DNA of 61,811 nt from Selaginella moellendorffii (taxonomy: Eukaryota; Streptophyta; Lycopodiopsida; Selaginellales; Selaginellaceae): the NCBI RefSeq assembly GCF_000143415.4, contig NW_003314428.1, forward strand, positions 81,200 through 143,010, in the 5' to 3' direction. The notes below the pieces were generated by a model that saw nothing but the letters and a program-made list of their open reading frames with translations, searched no databases and was not told the origin of the DNA. Shown here one piece after another: positions 1 to 12,400 of the stretch (within the stretch, counting starts at the first letter, position 1; each line of letters starts with the position of its first letter). Position numbers and translations under genes: made by a program.

Positions 1-656
1 ATCTAAAGACATTCCATATTTAGTAAGTTTCGAGCTTGTCCCAGAGACTAACTCCTGATACTAAGGGAGGCTTGGGGTGAAAGCCCAAAGCGTGTGTTCC
101 TCAAGGGGGGGGGGGGGGGGGGGGGATTGTGGGGGGTTCCAAATGTATAGTAGGGATAGTGGGTAGCTCGGGCATGGCCGACCAACCTGAGGCATAGTTT
201 AGCTCCCGCTTGTGTGCCTGTCCTTGTTCTGCGTCCGGCTTGGGTCTAAGCCCAAGTTCCATTCCATGCTAGTTGGTGGAGTACCCATATCCTTACGTTA
301 GGCCACCGGTATGCCGAAATAGCGCCAGACTCCGTTTGGCTCCGTTTTGCATGCTGGTCCTGGCATTGGGATGCAGGTTGCTCTAGGACTGTTCCAAGTC
401 ACTCCGGGCTCCTGTCCCTTCGCTCCTTGGGCTTTATGCTCGGGAGTTGCTCCGTGGTTCGGTTCCATCACTCTTTGGCTTCACGCTTGGGAGTTTGGCA
501 CCGTTCCTTCGTTCAGTGGCCTAAGGCCCTGAACCTCGGGTTCTTATGGACACGTGGCATGTGACACGTGGCACAAAGAGGGTTTAGGTTCTGCTTCGTG
601 GTGTTATCCTATGGTAAATCACCATAGGATAAAAGGTCAAAACCACGTGCGCTACA
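1..656 (+). repeat. 5' LTR of element 1 (partial)
   Basis: It matches the 3' LTR at 6830-7482 throughout and ends in the same CGTGCGCTACA-type terminus. It contains a run of about 21 G at 105-125 and the GGGTGAAAGCCCAAAGCG / TATAGTAGGGA module shared by several otherwise different LTR families here. Confidence 0.88.
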
Positions 657-658
657 TT

Positions 659-670
659 TGGTATTAGAGA
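659..670 (+). other. Primer-binding site of element 1
   Basis: TGGTATTAGAGA lies 2 bases after the LTR end. It resembles the plant initiator-tRNA-Met site TGGTATCAGAGC with two changes, which suggests age. Confidence 0.6.
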
Positions 671-3600
671 ATGAGTCTCAGCGAGAGCTATTCAATGAGA
701 TTGGGCAACTAGTCTCGTTGCATACGCAGAGATGAAAACGATGATCCGAGTGGGTATACGTTTGGTGCAAAGGGTTCACATTCGTTCCTTGGGTATGGTT
801 TTGGTTACCTTTTGTACCTAATAATGTGAGCTTGCTCTTGGGCTCATAGGATGGATTTGAGTTGTTCCATTCGCACGAGTTTGAGCTTGGGCTCGTGAGT
901 AAGGCGCATTAGCAACTTGATGTTACACTTTGAGTTGGCAGGATTAATGTTAGCCTATCGGTGGTTCTGTAGTAGCTTGTACCATGGGTAAAAGCAAACC
1001 TTCCTAGAGTTTGCTATGAGTGGCAAATAGGCTAGTCCGTAGCTGTTTAGCATGGCACTAGTGGATCCTTCCTAGGCATGATTACAAGTGAATCAATCAA
1101 GACTGTAGGGATTAGTCTATTGGTTCAAGTAGTCATTGCTGTGACTCATTGCTCATGTTCATATTATACAATCAAGATTCTCTACCTTGATGCATCTTGG
1201 AGATGATGGTCTTACAAATGGTGAGTTATAGGATGGATAGTGGTGAAACACTATACCATTTTGTCTAGGCTTGCTATTGGAAGACTTGGGTTGCAATGTT
1301 CAATTCTTTTCCGGAGAACCTTGCTATTGCTCCTTGAGTAGCTTGGTGTTGGATTAGTTTTGAGTTTGGTCGGGAAGAGAGTGGCATGAGTTTGTCCGTG
1401 TTGTGAACAAAAGTTAGTGGTGTTGGGTGTTATAAATCTCTATCAGTGGAGTGTAGCATTTATGTTGCATTTTGTCGAATTGAGTTGGCACTTGATGCTC
1501 ACATAAACCTTTGAAGTGATGACATGGGAGTTACTCGTGGTGTTACTCAATTGATGATCAAGTCATTGTGATTTTATATCATATCCATGTGATAATGAGC
1601 AATGTGTTTACGAAGTTGCTTGGTTAACGATGATCAACCCCAAAGTGGTTGATGGAGAAGCTAGTCTACTTGCACATAATAGCATTGTAGTAGCTTTGAC
1701 TGGATTCTCAATGGTGGTTCATTATGCTAAGCTTAAGTTGGTTCCTTGTTCCTTGTTTCCTTGAGGGTTTGCCCATAAGGTGTTGGAAAGGGTTGTAGCA
1801 TTTGCTATAGCTCATTAGTTGATTTGTTAACACTTGGAGTAGATTGTTGGATAGAGGTGTGAAGTTGAGGCATTGACATTACTAACACTTGTGTTAGTGG
1901 AAGTGGCATTGTTATTTTAAGTGATGAGGAAGTTTCCTTAGAGCTTGATTTTTTCCATGTCATTTTTCTTGTTAGTGTTTTAGCTTCACATTGGATCTTG
2001 AAGGTGGTTGAAGAAGAGTGTTAGTGCAAATGTGGATATCCGAAGATGTGGTCTTTGTGATCAAGTCTTGGATGTTCCATGTGCATTTCACGGATGTCGG
2101 TGTTGGATGTCGGAGATATGGGCAAAAAGATGTTCAAGGCTTAAGCATACTATGGGTCATGAGAATCGGTGTTGAAGTGAACCTATGTGAAGTTGTTAGT
2201 AGGAAGAAGTTGGTTGAGTTTTGAAAGTTTGTATTCCTAGACTAAGAGTCATTCTTTCTCTAGGATGGAAAATTTTCCACAAATTTTCTTAGACTTTTCC
2301 AATGGCTGATCTGTTATCACTTTACTCGAAAACCATTCCATTTTCGTAAGCCATTACAAACTAGTGAAGGGGTTGGAGTTGACTTAGGTTAACTTAAACC
2401 TTAGTAGGTATGCGACCCGAAAGGGATGCTGACTTTTGGGGCTAAGGCAATTGAGTTGGATAGAGTCTGGAGTTGGTGTAGAAAAGTGGCCGTTGCACTT
2501 TTCTAAGAAGGGTGACCCTTGTACCTTTCTTCTGTGTTATGCTTGGTGGCAGGTTGCACCCTGCATTTCGTTAGACTCTATGAGAGTAGTGAGCTCTCAC
2601 TCATCTTGACTTAGTCTTGGTGTCCCTGCGCCTTGGCTGAGGATGGTGATATCCAATTTAGTTGTTTGAGTTTGAGATGTTGGTACCCATACTATAGCTT
2701 TGTTTATTAGGAGGTTGTGTACCGATATGAGTCCATCTCGTGGTCTTCACTTTAGTTTCAACTAAGTGTTGATCATGCATAGCTAGCCTCTTCAAGGCAT
2801 GCTCAGAGCTATTGGCTAAATGTGTTGGTGAGCTTATTGCAGTTGAGTTGGATTCGAGTGGTCATTTAGTTCGTGCTTGTCCATGAACCTTTATCTTGTA
2901 CTGAGATATTATGTTCATGTTGGACAAGTATATGACTCAATGGCAAGAGTTTAGTGTTTGGGTCTTGTGAAGGCAAGTTGAAGAGTGATTGTTTGTTGCT
3001 TTGCAACTAGTGATTGCTTGTAGACTTCGTCAAAGGATTGTTGACACTTGCTTCACTCGATGAAGATTTATCAGTGATGGGCTTGCTTTACTAGATGGTG
3101 TTGCGGAGGATCGTGTCGTTAGACTTACATGGGTTTTCCATGTTGGCATATCAACTCTACCTTTGTCAAAATCATTTAGTTGCATTTAGTTCGTAGTGTT
3201 GGATTTCATGGAGTCTTGGATGTGGTGATTCACTCCTTGATGAAGTGTTATCTATAACTGAGTATTGTTGGAGATTTGGTTTCAGATACTGACTAAAGTA
3301 TCTTTCACTTTGGTTAGCTTGGTTGCTAGAAAGTTTCGAGTGGTGATACACTTATGCTTTCTTCTAGCTTTGTTCTAGCGTTGATGGCATTGAAGTGATG
3401 CCTTGTCATTGACATTGTTGATATTGAGATTTCAGTGAAATGAGATATGTCTTTGCAAGATTGATGTCGAGTTTCATTAGTTTTGATAAAGATAGTGTTG
3501 ATGATTTGGCTATGGCTTGTGTTATTGGCATTGGTGTATTTGCTAGTTAGCAACTATGTTAGCATTCAAACAAGCTAAGTGGCAAGTTTGAGTTAGTGGT

Positions 3601-4345
3601 GTTCTAAACGAGATTGTTTAGTAGAGGTTGAGCTTTGACTTTTCCTTGAAAAGTGATTTCAGTCATGGACTATGCTAACTTTACAAGAGGAAAGAGTTAG
3701 TGATTGAATCCTTGCTGGATTTTAGTTGGGATATATCAATCATTGATGATTCTTCTTATGCTTGTTATGAAGTGGGTTACGTCTTGCTAAAGATGGATTC
3801 ATAGAGGATCGTTTGGTGATCACTTGTCGAGCATAGTCTCATTATGTTTAGCTTTTGGATTGATGCAAACATGCTCTTCATTAGCTTTGCATTATGAAGT
3901 TTAGCTTATGGATGTGTTGAGAAGGATATTGTGGGTTGTATCATAATTTCTTCTTTAGCATTGAAGTTAGTTCATGCAAGACTCGTGATCATTGTTAGGC
4001 AAAAACTTAGCTATAAACTTCTTCGAGCTTTTGGTTCCTTGCGTTATCATGGTTGTGGTCCATTTGTTTGAAGTTGTTGGGGAAGGCATTTTTGACTCTT
4101 TAGCTTCAATGTTGAAGTTAGTATTTGCATCTGGCAATCATTGGTGATGATTGATTATCATCTGGGATAGTTGATTATCTTTGTCAAAAAGGTTTTGCTT
4201 GATTATTGTTGGTATAGACTGAGTTACTATTCTTCGGGATGGTAGATTCTTTCTTCAATGATGATTATGCATCTCTTTATTGATGGGATGATTCATAATC
4301 TTTCATGATAGTCAGTTATCTCTTTGATGGCTTTTGGCTTTTCGC

Positions 4346-5214
4346 TAAACATATATGTACATTACCCCAATCCCAAAGGGATCAAAACAACATTGAGAGC
4401 GCACTCTCGAAGAAACTAGTGAAACTATGAGCACGAACGCCCGGCGCTGCTCTTGGGCCGTCCGCCTCCCAGGTGACTCCACCGCGGAGCTTGAAGCCAC
4501 CTGCTTCGCCTTGCCACTCCTCCACTCGGTCACAATGATGTCAGGCCAGACGAACACCATGTCGATCTAGCTCGACGTCGTCGCAGCCAAGCGGTCCAAC
4601 TCAAGCACGATGACCCGGCATCGCTCATGGGTCACTCGCCTCCAAGGTGGCTCCACTGCACAAGCTGAAGCCACCTGTTACGCCCCAAGACGTGATGCTG
4701 TGTCTTGGAGCGCCTACCTCCTCAGTGTACTTCCAGCACTAAGTCGGTGCCCATTGCGAACAAACTCCAAGGCGTAGAACAAGCGAGGTGTGAGCCTCCT
4801 CCAGCTCTAGACTAGAGCGTGCTACCTTGCCTCCCACACTAGACAAGTGCGCTGGCCCCCTTCAATGATATACGAGCCCCCGTTGCCGGCATCGCGACAA
4901 TCACAAGACTTGCAAGCCTCCGCGAACCTCCTCAAAGGACTAGCCCTGAAGCAAGAACCATGTGGGATCCCCTCCGCGAGCAAACCAACTCGGCCATCCG
5001 CCACTGGCCCCCTTTGTGACAGCACTCCCCTGTCACTAGATCCAAAAATGCGCCCATAGTGTCCTCCACGTCCATCCACTGCGGACACTTCGCTATGTCG
5101 GGATGTCGTCCCGAACTGTCCTCCACCAGTCAACAAAATTCCCATGACTTGGTCGTGTTTCCACGACTCAAGTCGCCAAGAACCTCCGACACATGCAGCT
5201 TCACGCTCTCCGTA
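4346..5214 (-). mobile_element. 869-bp GC-rich insert with 17-bp target-site duplication
   Basis: The 17-base string GGCTTTTGGCTTTTCGC occurs at 4329-4345 and again at 5215-5231, exactly flanking this segment. Base composition is visibly richer in G and C than the surrounding element. No terminal inverted repeats are visible. The minus strand holds a 154-codon open frame (4822-5286) with no family I recognise. A long duplication fits target-primed insertion (SINE, truncated LINE or retrocopy) better than a cut-and-paste transposon. No clear poly-A tail or RNA polymerase III boxes were seen, so the class is open. Confidence 0.55.
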
Positions 5215-6331
5215 GGCTTTTGGCTTTTCGCAATACCACATGTTCTTTGTGGTTTGCTCTGGATTAGTCTCTTGGGTTTGAGACATCAGTAGGATGTGGC
5301 TGACACTTGCTTAGGCAACTTGAGTTCCTTAGTATTGTTGGCTGGGATCTATTTAGATTGGCTTTTGTGATAGTTGGCAGGAATGAGTGTTTGTTGGTCT
5401 TACCGCATTCATTCTCTTCTGTTGATTGTTGCTTGAGTTTGTTCTGATAGATTGGAATGTTATTTCCTCCGGGTGATACATTCGAGAGTATTTTGCTTGC
5501 TTGTCAATGATACTTGGTGTTCTTTGAGTTCCCTTTTCTAAGTTGTTTGGCATTCTATCTGCAATCTTTAATAGTTAAGTTTGGTCAATGAGTTTTCTTG
5601 ATGATACACTTATTATTGAATTTTTTTGGATGGTCATTTTTGTGTTTGCCAAATTATGATGATCTTGGTGGTTCCTATCTACTATAATACTGGTTTATCG
5701 GATGATAACTTACTTGGAATACTTTTGTGTTCTAATCTAAGATTTATTCACTAATAATTAAGACTCTAAGATATCATTGTCTATGACTTTGATATTGTCC
5801 ATCTATTGATCTTTGAGTTTGGGCCAGTATAGGCAGACTGACTTCGGCACTTCGTGTGCATGGTGAAATCTCTAGTCATGGGGTAGCTACTATTGACTGG
5901 TCACATCACCCGCCTCTTTGTTAATGTTCCTTATTCCATTTAAAGGGCGTGACCGTGTAAACAACTCTAACTGCCTGGTTACAGTAGTCTATCTAAACCT
6001 TACCGACGGGTTTGGTTTCTTTGCTCAGGAGGGTTGGGGCCTCTGGCTTCTCTCTCTATGTCCTTGTGGGCAGGGGCGTATCAAACTTTTGTAAGCTGGG
6101 TGACTCCCAGTGCAGCAAGGGTGGCTGACTCCATTGGTCATTTCCTTGTCGGCGACGGCCGGAAGGTGTCTGAGCTGGTAGCGCATCCGCGTTAGACAAA
6201 GAGGTTACCCCTAACTCATTTAAGTTGGTGCATTTCTCACATAGTGTGAATACCGTGAACTTTTTCTGGAGTTGTTTCCTTGGCGGTATTCTAGACTCGA
6301 GTGTGCATCGATGAGGACGTCAATCTTCCCT

Positions 6332-6343
6332 AGGGGGGGAGAG
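6332..6343 (+). other. Polypurine tract of element 1
   Basis: AGGGGGGGAGAG directly precedes the TG of the 3' LTR, the expected position for the plus-strand primer. Confidence 0.75.
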
Positions 6344-7482
6344 TGTCACGAATGTGACTTCGGGTATCGAAAGTTACCTGTCGACCAGTCCTTATGGACA
6401 CTCTTACTTTATTGCCACGATGGCAGGAGGTCGGTATTGCTGGTTCCCTTTATTAGCCCCTCTTGTTCAAGTGTTAGTAAACTGGACTTTGCATCTATAC
6501 TTGGCCGGATGAGCATAAGGAAGGAATTCCTAAGTGTCTATTTAGCTGAGCATACTTGGCCTGGCTTGTTAGTTCTCTTTTACTCTGTTTTGCACTGGTT
6601 TGACAAGAACCCTCGCGTATTGAGATTGGTCCCTCAATATCGCTGGATGATAGCTTACCGTGTCTGCCAAACACCCTTGCTATCATGCCCTTTGTGTTAG
6701 TCTCATTTCGGTCCCAAATGTTATTTATGGAAAGTGTCCAAATTTGCTCATTTGGCATATCTACAGAATGTAGAGATCGTCCTGAACACAATGGTGTTCA
6801 TCCCGTGTCCAAATTTGCAATCTAGGGACATTCCATATTTAGTAAGTTTCGAGCTTGTCCTAGAGACTAACTCTTGATACTAAGGGAGGCTTGGGGTGAA
6901 AGCCCAAAGCATGTGTTCCTCAAGGGGGGGGGGGGGGGTTGTGGGGGGTTCCAAATGTATAGTAGGGATAGTGGGTAGGTCGGGCATGGCCGACCAACCT
7001 GAGGCATAGTCTAGCTCCCGCTTGCATGCCTGTCCTTGTTCTGCGTCCGGCTTGGGTCTAAGCCCAAGTTCCATTCCATGCTAGTTGGTGGAGTACCCAT
7101 ATCCTCACGTTAGGCCACCGGTATGCCGAAATAGCGCCAGACTCCGTTTGGCTCCGTTTTGCGTGCTGGTCCTGGCATTGGGATGCTGGTTGCTCCAGGA
7201 CTGTTCCAAGTCACTCCGGGCTCCTGTCCCTTCGCTCCTTGGGCTTTATGCTCGGGAGTTGCTTCGTGGTTCAGTTCCATCACTCTTTGGCTTCACGCTT
7301 GGGAGTTTGGCACCGTTCCTTTGTTCAGTGGCCCAAGGCCCTGAACCTCGGGTTCTTATGGACACGTGGCATGTGACATGTGGCATCTGTCACGTGGCAC
7401 AAAGAGGGTTTAGGTTCTGCTTCATGGTGTTATCCTATCGTAAATCACCATAGGATAAAAGGTCAAAACCATGTGCGCTACA
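6344..7482 (+). repeat. 3' LTR of element 1
   Basis: A 1139-bp LTR bounded by TG and CA. The bases after 7482 (AATTA) would be the target duplication, but the matching 5' flank is outside the window. A G-run module lies at 6893-6980. Fragments of the same family occur at 34695-35160 (minus) and 45850-46470 (plus). Confidence 0.85.
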
Positions 7483-7650
7483 ATTAGATCACCCGAAAGA
7501 ACACAAAACTCGAGGAGTTACCTACTAATTTCTAGAGCTTTCTCATGGAACCCAAGGAGAGCCTCTTCCCACAATAGTCCACTTTCTTTTTTATTTGAAC
7601 GACCAAGGAAACAAACAGCCTGTTAGACACACTTGAGGAGAGTTACTTAC

Positions 7651-7728
7651 CTCCTAAGCCACCTAGCTCTTTTCAATGTTGGCATATGCAACTCACTATC
7701 CTTGGCAAATAAAAGGTGCTCTGGTATA
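7651..7728 (-). CDS. Possible host exon fragment, 3' part, cut by element 2
   Basis: On the minus strand the bases beside the element 2 insertion point read as open, protein-like sequence ending ...MPTLKRARWLRR with a good splice donor AG|GTAAGT at 7650-7645. The other side of element 2 (30454-30627) also carries exon-like sequence on the same strand. Removing element 2 and one GTATA copy would join the two. The reading frames of the two halves differ by one base at the join, so a later indel or a different intron structure must be assumed. I do not recognise the protein. Confidence 0.35.
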
Positions 7729-8364
7729 TGTGAGATACAAATCCCTAAGCCCCAAAGTGGAGCTGAATGAGTGCCACATGGTAATGGCTGAAGTGGAAGC
7801 CAAAAGAGTGTAACACATTTGGAATAAAAGCTCCAACTTGAAAAGTCAAGAGCGGCTCTCAACAAAGTGCTCAAGGAATGAACACAAAGCAAGCAATGAG
7901 TGAGTCTTGTGAGTGAAAAAGGACACAAGAGGACTAGACTAACACATGACATGTGGAAGTGTCGAGATGGACCCGAGATGGACTTGAGATGGAGTCCAAG
8001 ATGGACCCAATATGGAGTTTGAAATGGAGTCTTAGATGGACCCAAGATGGAGTTCGAGATGATGGACCCAAGATGGAGTTCGAGATGATGGACCCAAGAT
8101 GGAGTCTAAGATGGACCCGAAATGGAGTCCAAGATGGAGTTTGAGATGGAATTCGAGATGACCCGAGATGGAGTTTGAGATGGAGTCTAAGATGGACCCG
8201 AGATGGAACCAAGACTGAGATTGAGATTGAGACCGAGAGTCCGAGTCCTAGGCTGAGCCTAAGTCCCAGTCTGAATACTAATACAGGCTGTTAGGTGAAA
8301 TCCCAAAGCGATCATCCCCCAGGGGGAGCTGCAAGGGGTTCCAAAAGTATAGTAGGGAGAGTGT

Positions 8365-10288
8365 TGTAAGCGACTAATTTTTCCATTCTACTTTAGTCAC
8401 TTAACCACACCTCTGACCACTTGGAGGAGTCTCATTCACAACCTCCATAAGTCCAATCCAGGACTTGGGACTTGCTAGCCCCGAGAATGGCATCCATGCC
8501 ACTCAACATTTGCACTTGGTCCAAGTGCACCACGTGTCTGATCCCATGACCGACACTCAAAGGTACCACCGACATAGCAGCCCGTTACGCTAAGGCCATG
8601 CCCAATCACCTTTGCCACACTGGTAGTCCAATACCACTTGCATCACCGTCTTGGCTCTCCAAGACTAGGCAAACCATCCGTGAGTGGTCATCTCAGATCC
8701 ACTCCTTAGCATCCTTAGGATGCCCACCGACAAGGGGAATAGCCTTCCCCAATATCCCTCTGTCAGTCCCCACTAAGTCCCTTTCTGCCCCTGGCCGTGT
8801 TTGCCAACACTGCCACTGGATCGAGACCCACAGGCCCGACCACTAAGTCCCACGGTCCTCTGGGACTTCCTCACCACACGACTGTGTCCTTGGTCACTAC
8901 CCCAGAGGACTGCTCCTCTTCCTTTCCACAGTCTGGGCCTTTGGGACAACATTTCGGAACACCGTGGCCTTACGCGAGCCACCTGGGTACTCTCCTCGCC
9001 TTCTGCCCTTGGGTGCTCTAGCCATGGGCTTAGAGCGGGTTCCGTTGAGCCACACCAGGTATCCAAGTAGGTAGTGCCACCCACACTTGGACTGGGAGCA
9101 TCGGCCAGTCGATCTCCCGGGGGAACTAGAGCCGGCTCTTGAACACTTCACCAAGCTACCCCGCTTGTCGGTCTGTGTTCACTCTAGTCTTGGACTTCCC
9201 AGTGGGCAGCTCATCACCCAACACTGGGTCCGGCCTTCCTGGGCCAAACTGGCCTTTCCTGGCCAAACTGGCTCCACTACAGTCCTCCCCCTACTATACT
9301 TTTGGAGCTCACCAAACCCCCCAGGGTCTGGGAGACGAACGCTTTGGGCTTTCACCCTCTCAGGCTCCGGACTCGGACTCGGACTCGGACTCGGACTCGG
9401 ACTCGGATTCGGACTCGGACTCGGGCTCGGGCTCGGTCTCGGCCTCGGCCTCGGTCTCGGTCTCGGTCCCGATCTCGGTCTCGGTCTCGGTCTCGGTCCC
9501 GGTCTCGGTCTCGACTTCGGACTCCATCTCGGACTCCATCTCGGACTCCATCTCGGGTCCATCTCGGGTCCATCTCGGACTCCATCTCGGACTCCATCTC
9601 GGGTCCATCTCGGACTCCATCTCAGACTCCATTTCGGATCCATCTCGGGTCCACCTTGGACTCCATCTCGGACTCCATCTCGGACTCCATCTCGGGTCCA
9701 TCTCGGACTCCACTTCGGACTCCAACTCGGGTCCATCTCGGGTCCACCTCGGACTCCACTTCGGACTCCATCTCGGACTCCATTTCGGATCCATCTCGGG
9801 TCCACCTCGGACTCCATCTCGGACTCCATCTCGGACTCCATCTCGGGTCCATCTCGGACTCCACTTCGGACTCCAACTCGGGTCCATCTCGGGTCCACCT
9901 CGGACTCCACTTCGGACTCCATCTCGGACTCCATCTCGGGTCCGTCTCGGACTCCACTTCGGACTCCAACTCGGGTCCATCTCGGACTCCACTTCGGACT
10001 CCAACTCGGGTCCATCTCGGACTCCACTTCGGACTCCAACTCGGGTCCATCTCGGACACTCCCACGTGTCATGTGTTGGTCCTTTTGGGTCCCTTTTTGG
10101 AGCCTCGCCTTTTGCTCGCTTCGTGCTCGTTCCTCGAGCACTTCGTTGGGAGTTCCACTCCCGCTTTTGACTTTTCAAGTCGGAGCTTTTGGTCCAAACG
10201 TGTTACGCTCGTTTGGCTCTCGCTTCGGCCACTACCATGTGGCGCCCTTCCGGCTCCACTTTGGGGCCTCGGGATTTTGTGTCTCACA
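8365..10288 (-). repeat. Solo LTR with target duplication AGTGT
   Basis: A complete 1924-bp LTR on the minus strand, from TGTGAGACACAAAAT (at 10288) to AGTCGCTTACA (at 8365). It is flanked by AGTGT at 8360-8364 and 10289-10293. There is no primer site or internal sequence on either side, so it is a solo LTR left by recombination between two LTRs. It belongs to the same family as the LTRs of elements 2 and 3. Confidence 0.9.
9361..10057 (-). repeat. Minisatellite inside the solo LTR
   Basis: About 700 bp of tandem hexamers (TCGGAC, TCGGTC variants, 9367-9520) change into 11- and 12-bp units (TCGGACTCCATC, TCGGGTCCATC). Every frame is open because the unit lacks stops, giving long spurious ORFs rich in SDSDS, GLGLG or RTRTR. 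Sister LTRs carry the same array at different lengths: about 310 bp (7966-8275), 200 bp (29974-30172), 447 bp (54420-54866) and 300 bp (61329-61631). Confidence 0.92.
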
Positions 10289-11227
10289 AGTGTGGGGGTT
10301 AGATTCTAGTGGAACTAGTTTGGCTAGGCAAGGCCAGTATGACCAAGGAAGGCTATACCCATGTGTTGGGCAATAATATATCCATTGAGGAGTTCAATGC
10401 TAGAGTGAATATGGACAGACAAGTGGGGTAGCTTGGTGAAGTGTTCAAGAGCTAACTTTAGCTCCCTCGGGAGATCGAATGGTTGATGCTCCCAATCCAA
10501 GTATGGGTGGCACTACCTACTTGGATACCTGGCATGGCTTATTAGAACCTCACTCTAGCCACATGGCTAGGGCACCCAAAGGTGGAAGGTGGGGAGAGTA
10601 CCCACGAGGCTCAAATAGGGCCATGGTGTTTTAAAATATTATCCTAGAGTCCCAGACTAAGGAAGGGAAGAGGAGCAGTCCTTTTGTGTGGTGACCAAGG
10701 ATGCGGTCATGTGGCAAGAAAGTCCTAGAGGCCAATGGGGTATAGTGGTTGAGCCTGTGGGCCTTGACCTAGGGGTAGTGTTGGCAAACACAACTGTGGA
10801 CAGAAAGGGATTTGGTGGGGACTGAAAAAAGGATATTGGGGAAGGGTGTTCTTTATAACTATGGGCATTCTAAAGATGCTAAAGAGTGGATTTGGGATGA
10901 TCACTAATGGACAGATAGCCCAATCTTTGAGAGACGGGACTGTGATGTAGGTGGTGTTGGATCATTGATGTGACAAAGGTGAATAGGCATGGCTTCAGTG
11001 TAACAAGCTAATATGTTAGTGGTATCTTTGGGTGTTAGTCATAGGATTGGACATGTGGAGCACTTAGACCAAATGCAAAGGTTGAGTGGCACATATACTA
11101 TTCTCAGGGCTAGCAAGTCCCCAAGTCAAGAATAGGACTTATGAAGGTTGTGAGGGAAACTCCTTTAAGTGGTCAGAGGTGTGGTTAAATGACTAAAGTA
11201 AAATGAAAAATTTAGTCGTTTACAATT

Positions 11228-11239
11228 TGGTATCAGAGC
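11228..11239 (+). other. Primer-binding site of element 2
   Basis: TGGTATCAGAGC, an exact match to the plant initiator-tRNA-Met site, starts 3 bases after the 5' LTR end. It fixes the element as plus strand. Confidence 0.9.
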
Positions 11240-12400
11240 TATTCCTTAGTCCGACTCTTATTGGTGGTTAAGTACGTCACCACTTGATATTGACATCGGA
11301 AGGTCTCAAAATTGGGCCTATCCTCGAGAAGTAGCATGTTGAAAGAGCATAGGTTTATAAATAAACATGTTGGCAATGTGGTGGATAGAAAGGGGCCAAT
11401 TTGGGAACAACTTTGGGATCTTGGGAACAGTAGATGGTTTTCTCTTAGAGAGTTAAGGATGTGATCTATAAAAACGTTTGACTTAGCAAATTAGCTAATG
11501 TGGTTGTAGTAAACATATAGTTGGGATCACAAGAATGATAAAAACTCCTAAACGATAAAGAAGTCATAAAGTTATCCTTGTATGGTTGAGGATGATGCTT
11601 AAGAATTTAAGGCTTGAGTTAGTGACCATAGAAGGTCAAATACGAATGAGGACACAAGTCCTTGAAATAGTAGTCGGGGCTACCTTTAATAATGTTGGAA
11701 TAATGAAGGAGTTGGGGATGTATTTAGAGAATAAGTTGGTATTCTCACCACATGAATAGATAGTCCTAGAAGGCAAAGGCAACCCACATGAAACAAGAAA
11801 TAATTAAGTGTCATAGTAACACTTGCAAAGATGGTCCTTGTGAGTAGGACATGAATAGAAAAAGTTGTATTTCAGTGAACTAGCACCTTAAAATAGCCAT
11901 GAGGCTAGGATCTTTATTGGTCGTCAAATTAGCAAAGTCCGAAAAGTTGGATAACTCTAGTGGAGTCAAGAAATGGTCCTAAAGGACTAGTAGAAGCATT
12001 TGGACTGAGGTGTGTTGTACTCTACAAAGATGGGAAGGATCATAAGATCTAAGTATAAGAATAGTGAGTATCTCATTGATGGTAGAATGTGCCATACTAA
12101 AGTCATGGGAAAAGTGTTCCTAGAAGAAAGCAACTTTGGCACAAAGTTGTGTGTGAACACTATGATGTAGTGCTAACTGATAGTTAGCATGAGAAACATT
12201 TACTTTAGTCTTGGCAAAGACTTAGACAAAAGTCAAGTGTTGTAAAAGTAAGCTTGTAGAGCCAATGATGTGGAGACACCAAATGTGCTAAGGTGTGATG
12301 CCTTGAGGTCAAGTTAGTGGCTTTATGAGAACCCTTTGCCAAAGGAAACCCAATGGAAATGGGAATGGCATAGCCTAAGTTAGAAGGTACATGATTAGAG
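11240..12400 (+). other. Internal non-coding sequence of element 2, first part
   Basis: No gene is visible. The sequence aligns by eye, in reverse complement, with element 3 from 60300 down to about 59130. The two copies share long collinear similarity with many single-base differences and no conserved reading frame. Confidence 0.7.

Larger units (their letters stand above)
1..7482 (+). mobile_element. LARD-like LTR retrotransposon, element 1 (5' end outside window)
   Basis: Positions 1-656 and about 6830-7482 are near-identical direct repeats, so this is one LTR element whose 5' LTR starts before the window. The 3' LTR begins TGTCACG after a purine tract at 6332-6343 and ends GCTACA at 7482. 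A tRNA-Met-like primer site with one C-to-T change follows the 5' LTR at 659-670. The 5.7-kb internal part (657-6343) has no gag, protease, reverse transcriptase or integrase similarity in any frame I can read, only short random ORFs. The structure with no coding fits a LARD, which would depend on another element for its proteins. Decay of an autonomous element is less likely because nothing recognisable survives. Confidence 0.85.
7729..11224 (+). repeat. 5' LTR of element 2, split by a solo LTR
   Basis: It starts TGTGAGATAC and ends GTTTACA. Net of the nested solo LTR and its duplicated AGTGT, it is about 1567 bp. Parts 7729-8364 and 10294-11224 match the start and end of the 3' LTR at 29741-30453. 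A minisatellite of GAGATGGACCC/GAGTCC units occupies about 7966-8275, followed by the G-run module at 8283-8362. Confidence 0.85.

Noticed and set aside
4822-5286. 154-aa minus-strand ORF as a gene
   Set aside because: It runs through the right end of the insert into element 1 sequence, so it is not a native gene of either; no recognised domain.
7085-7453. 122-aa plus-strand ORF inside the LTR of element 1
   Set aside because: Also present partly at 347-532 in the other LTR. It has no protein family and lies wholly within LTR sequence with hexanucleotide-like redundancy.
9087-10376. Long overlapping ORFs in all frames (for example 429 aa on plus, 320 aa on minus)
   Set aside because: They are produced by the stop-free minisatellite of the LTR. 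Protein content is only SDSDS, GLGLG or WSPRW repeats, and the same happens at 54156-55138 and 61164-61770.
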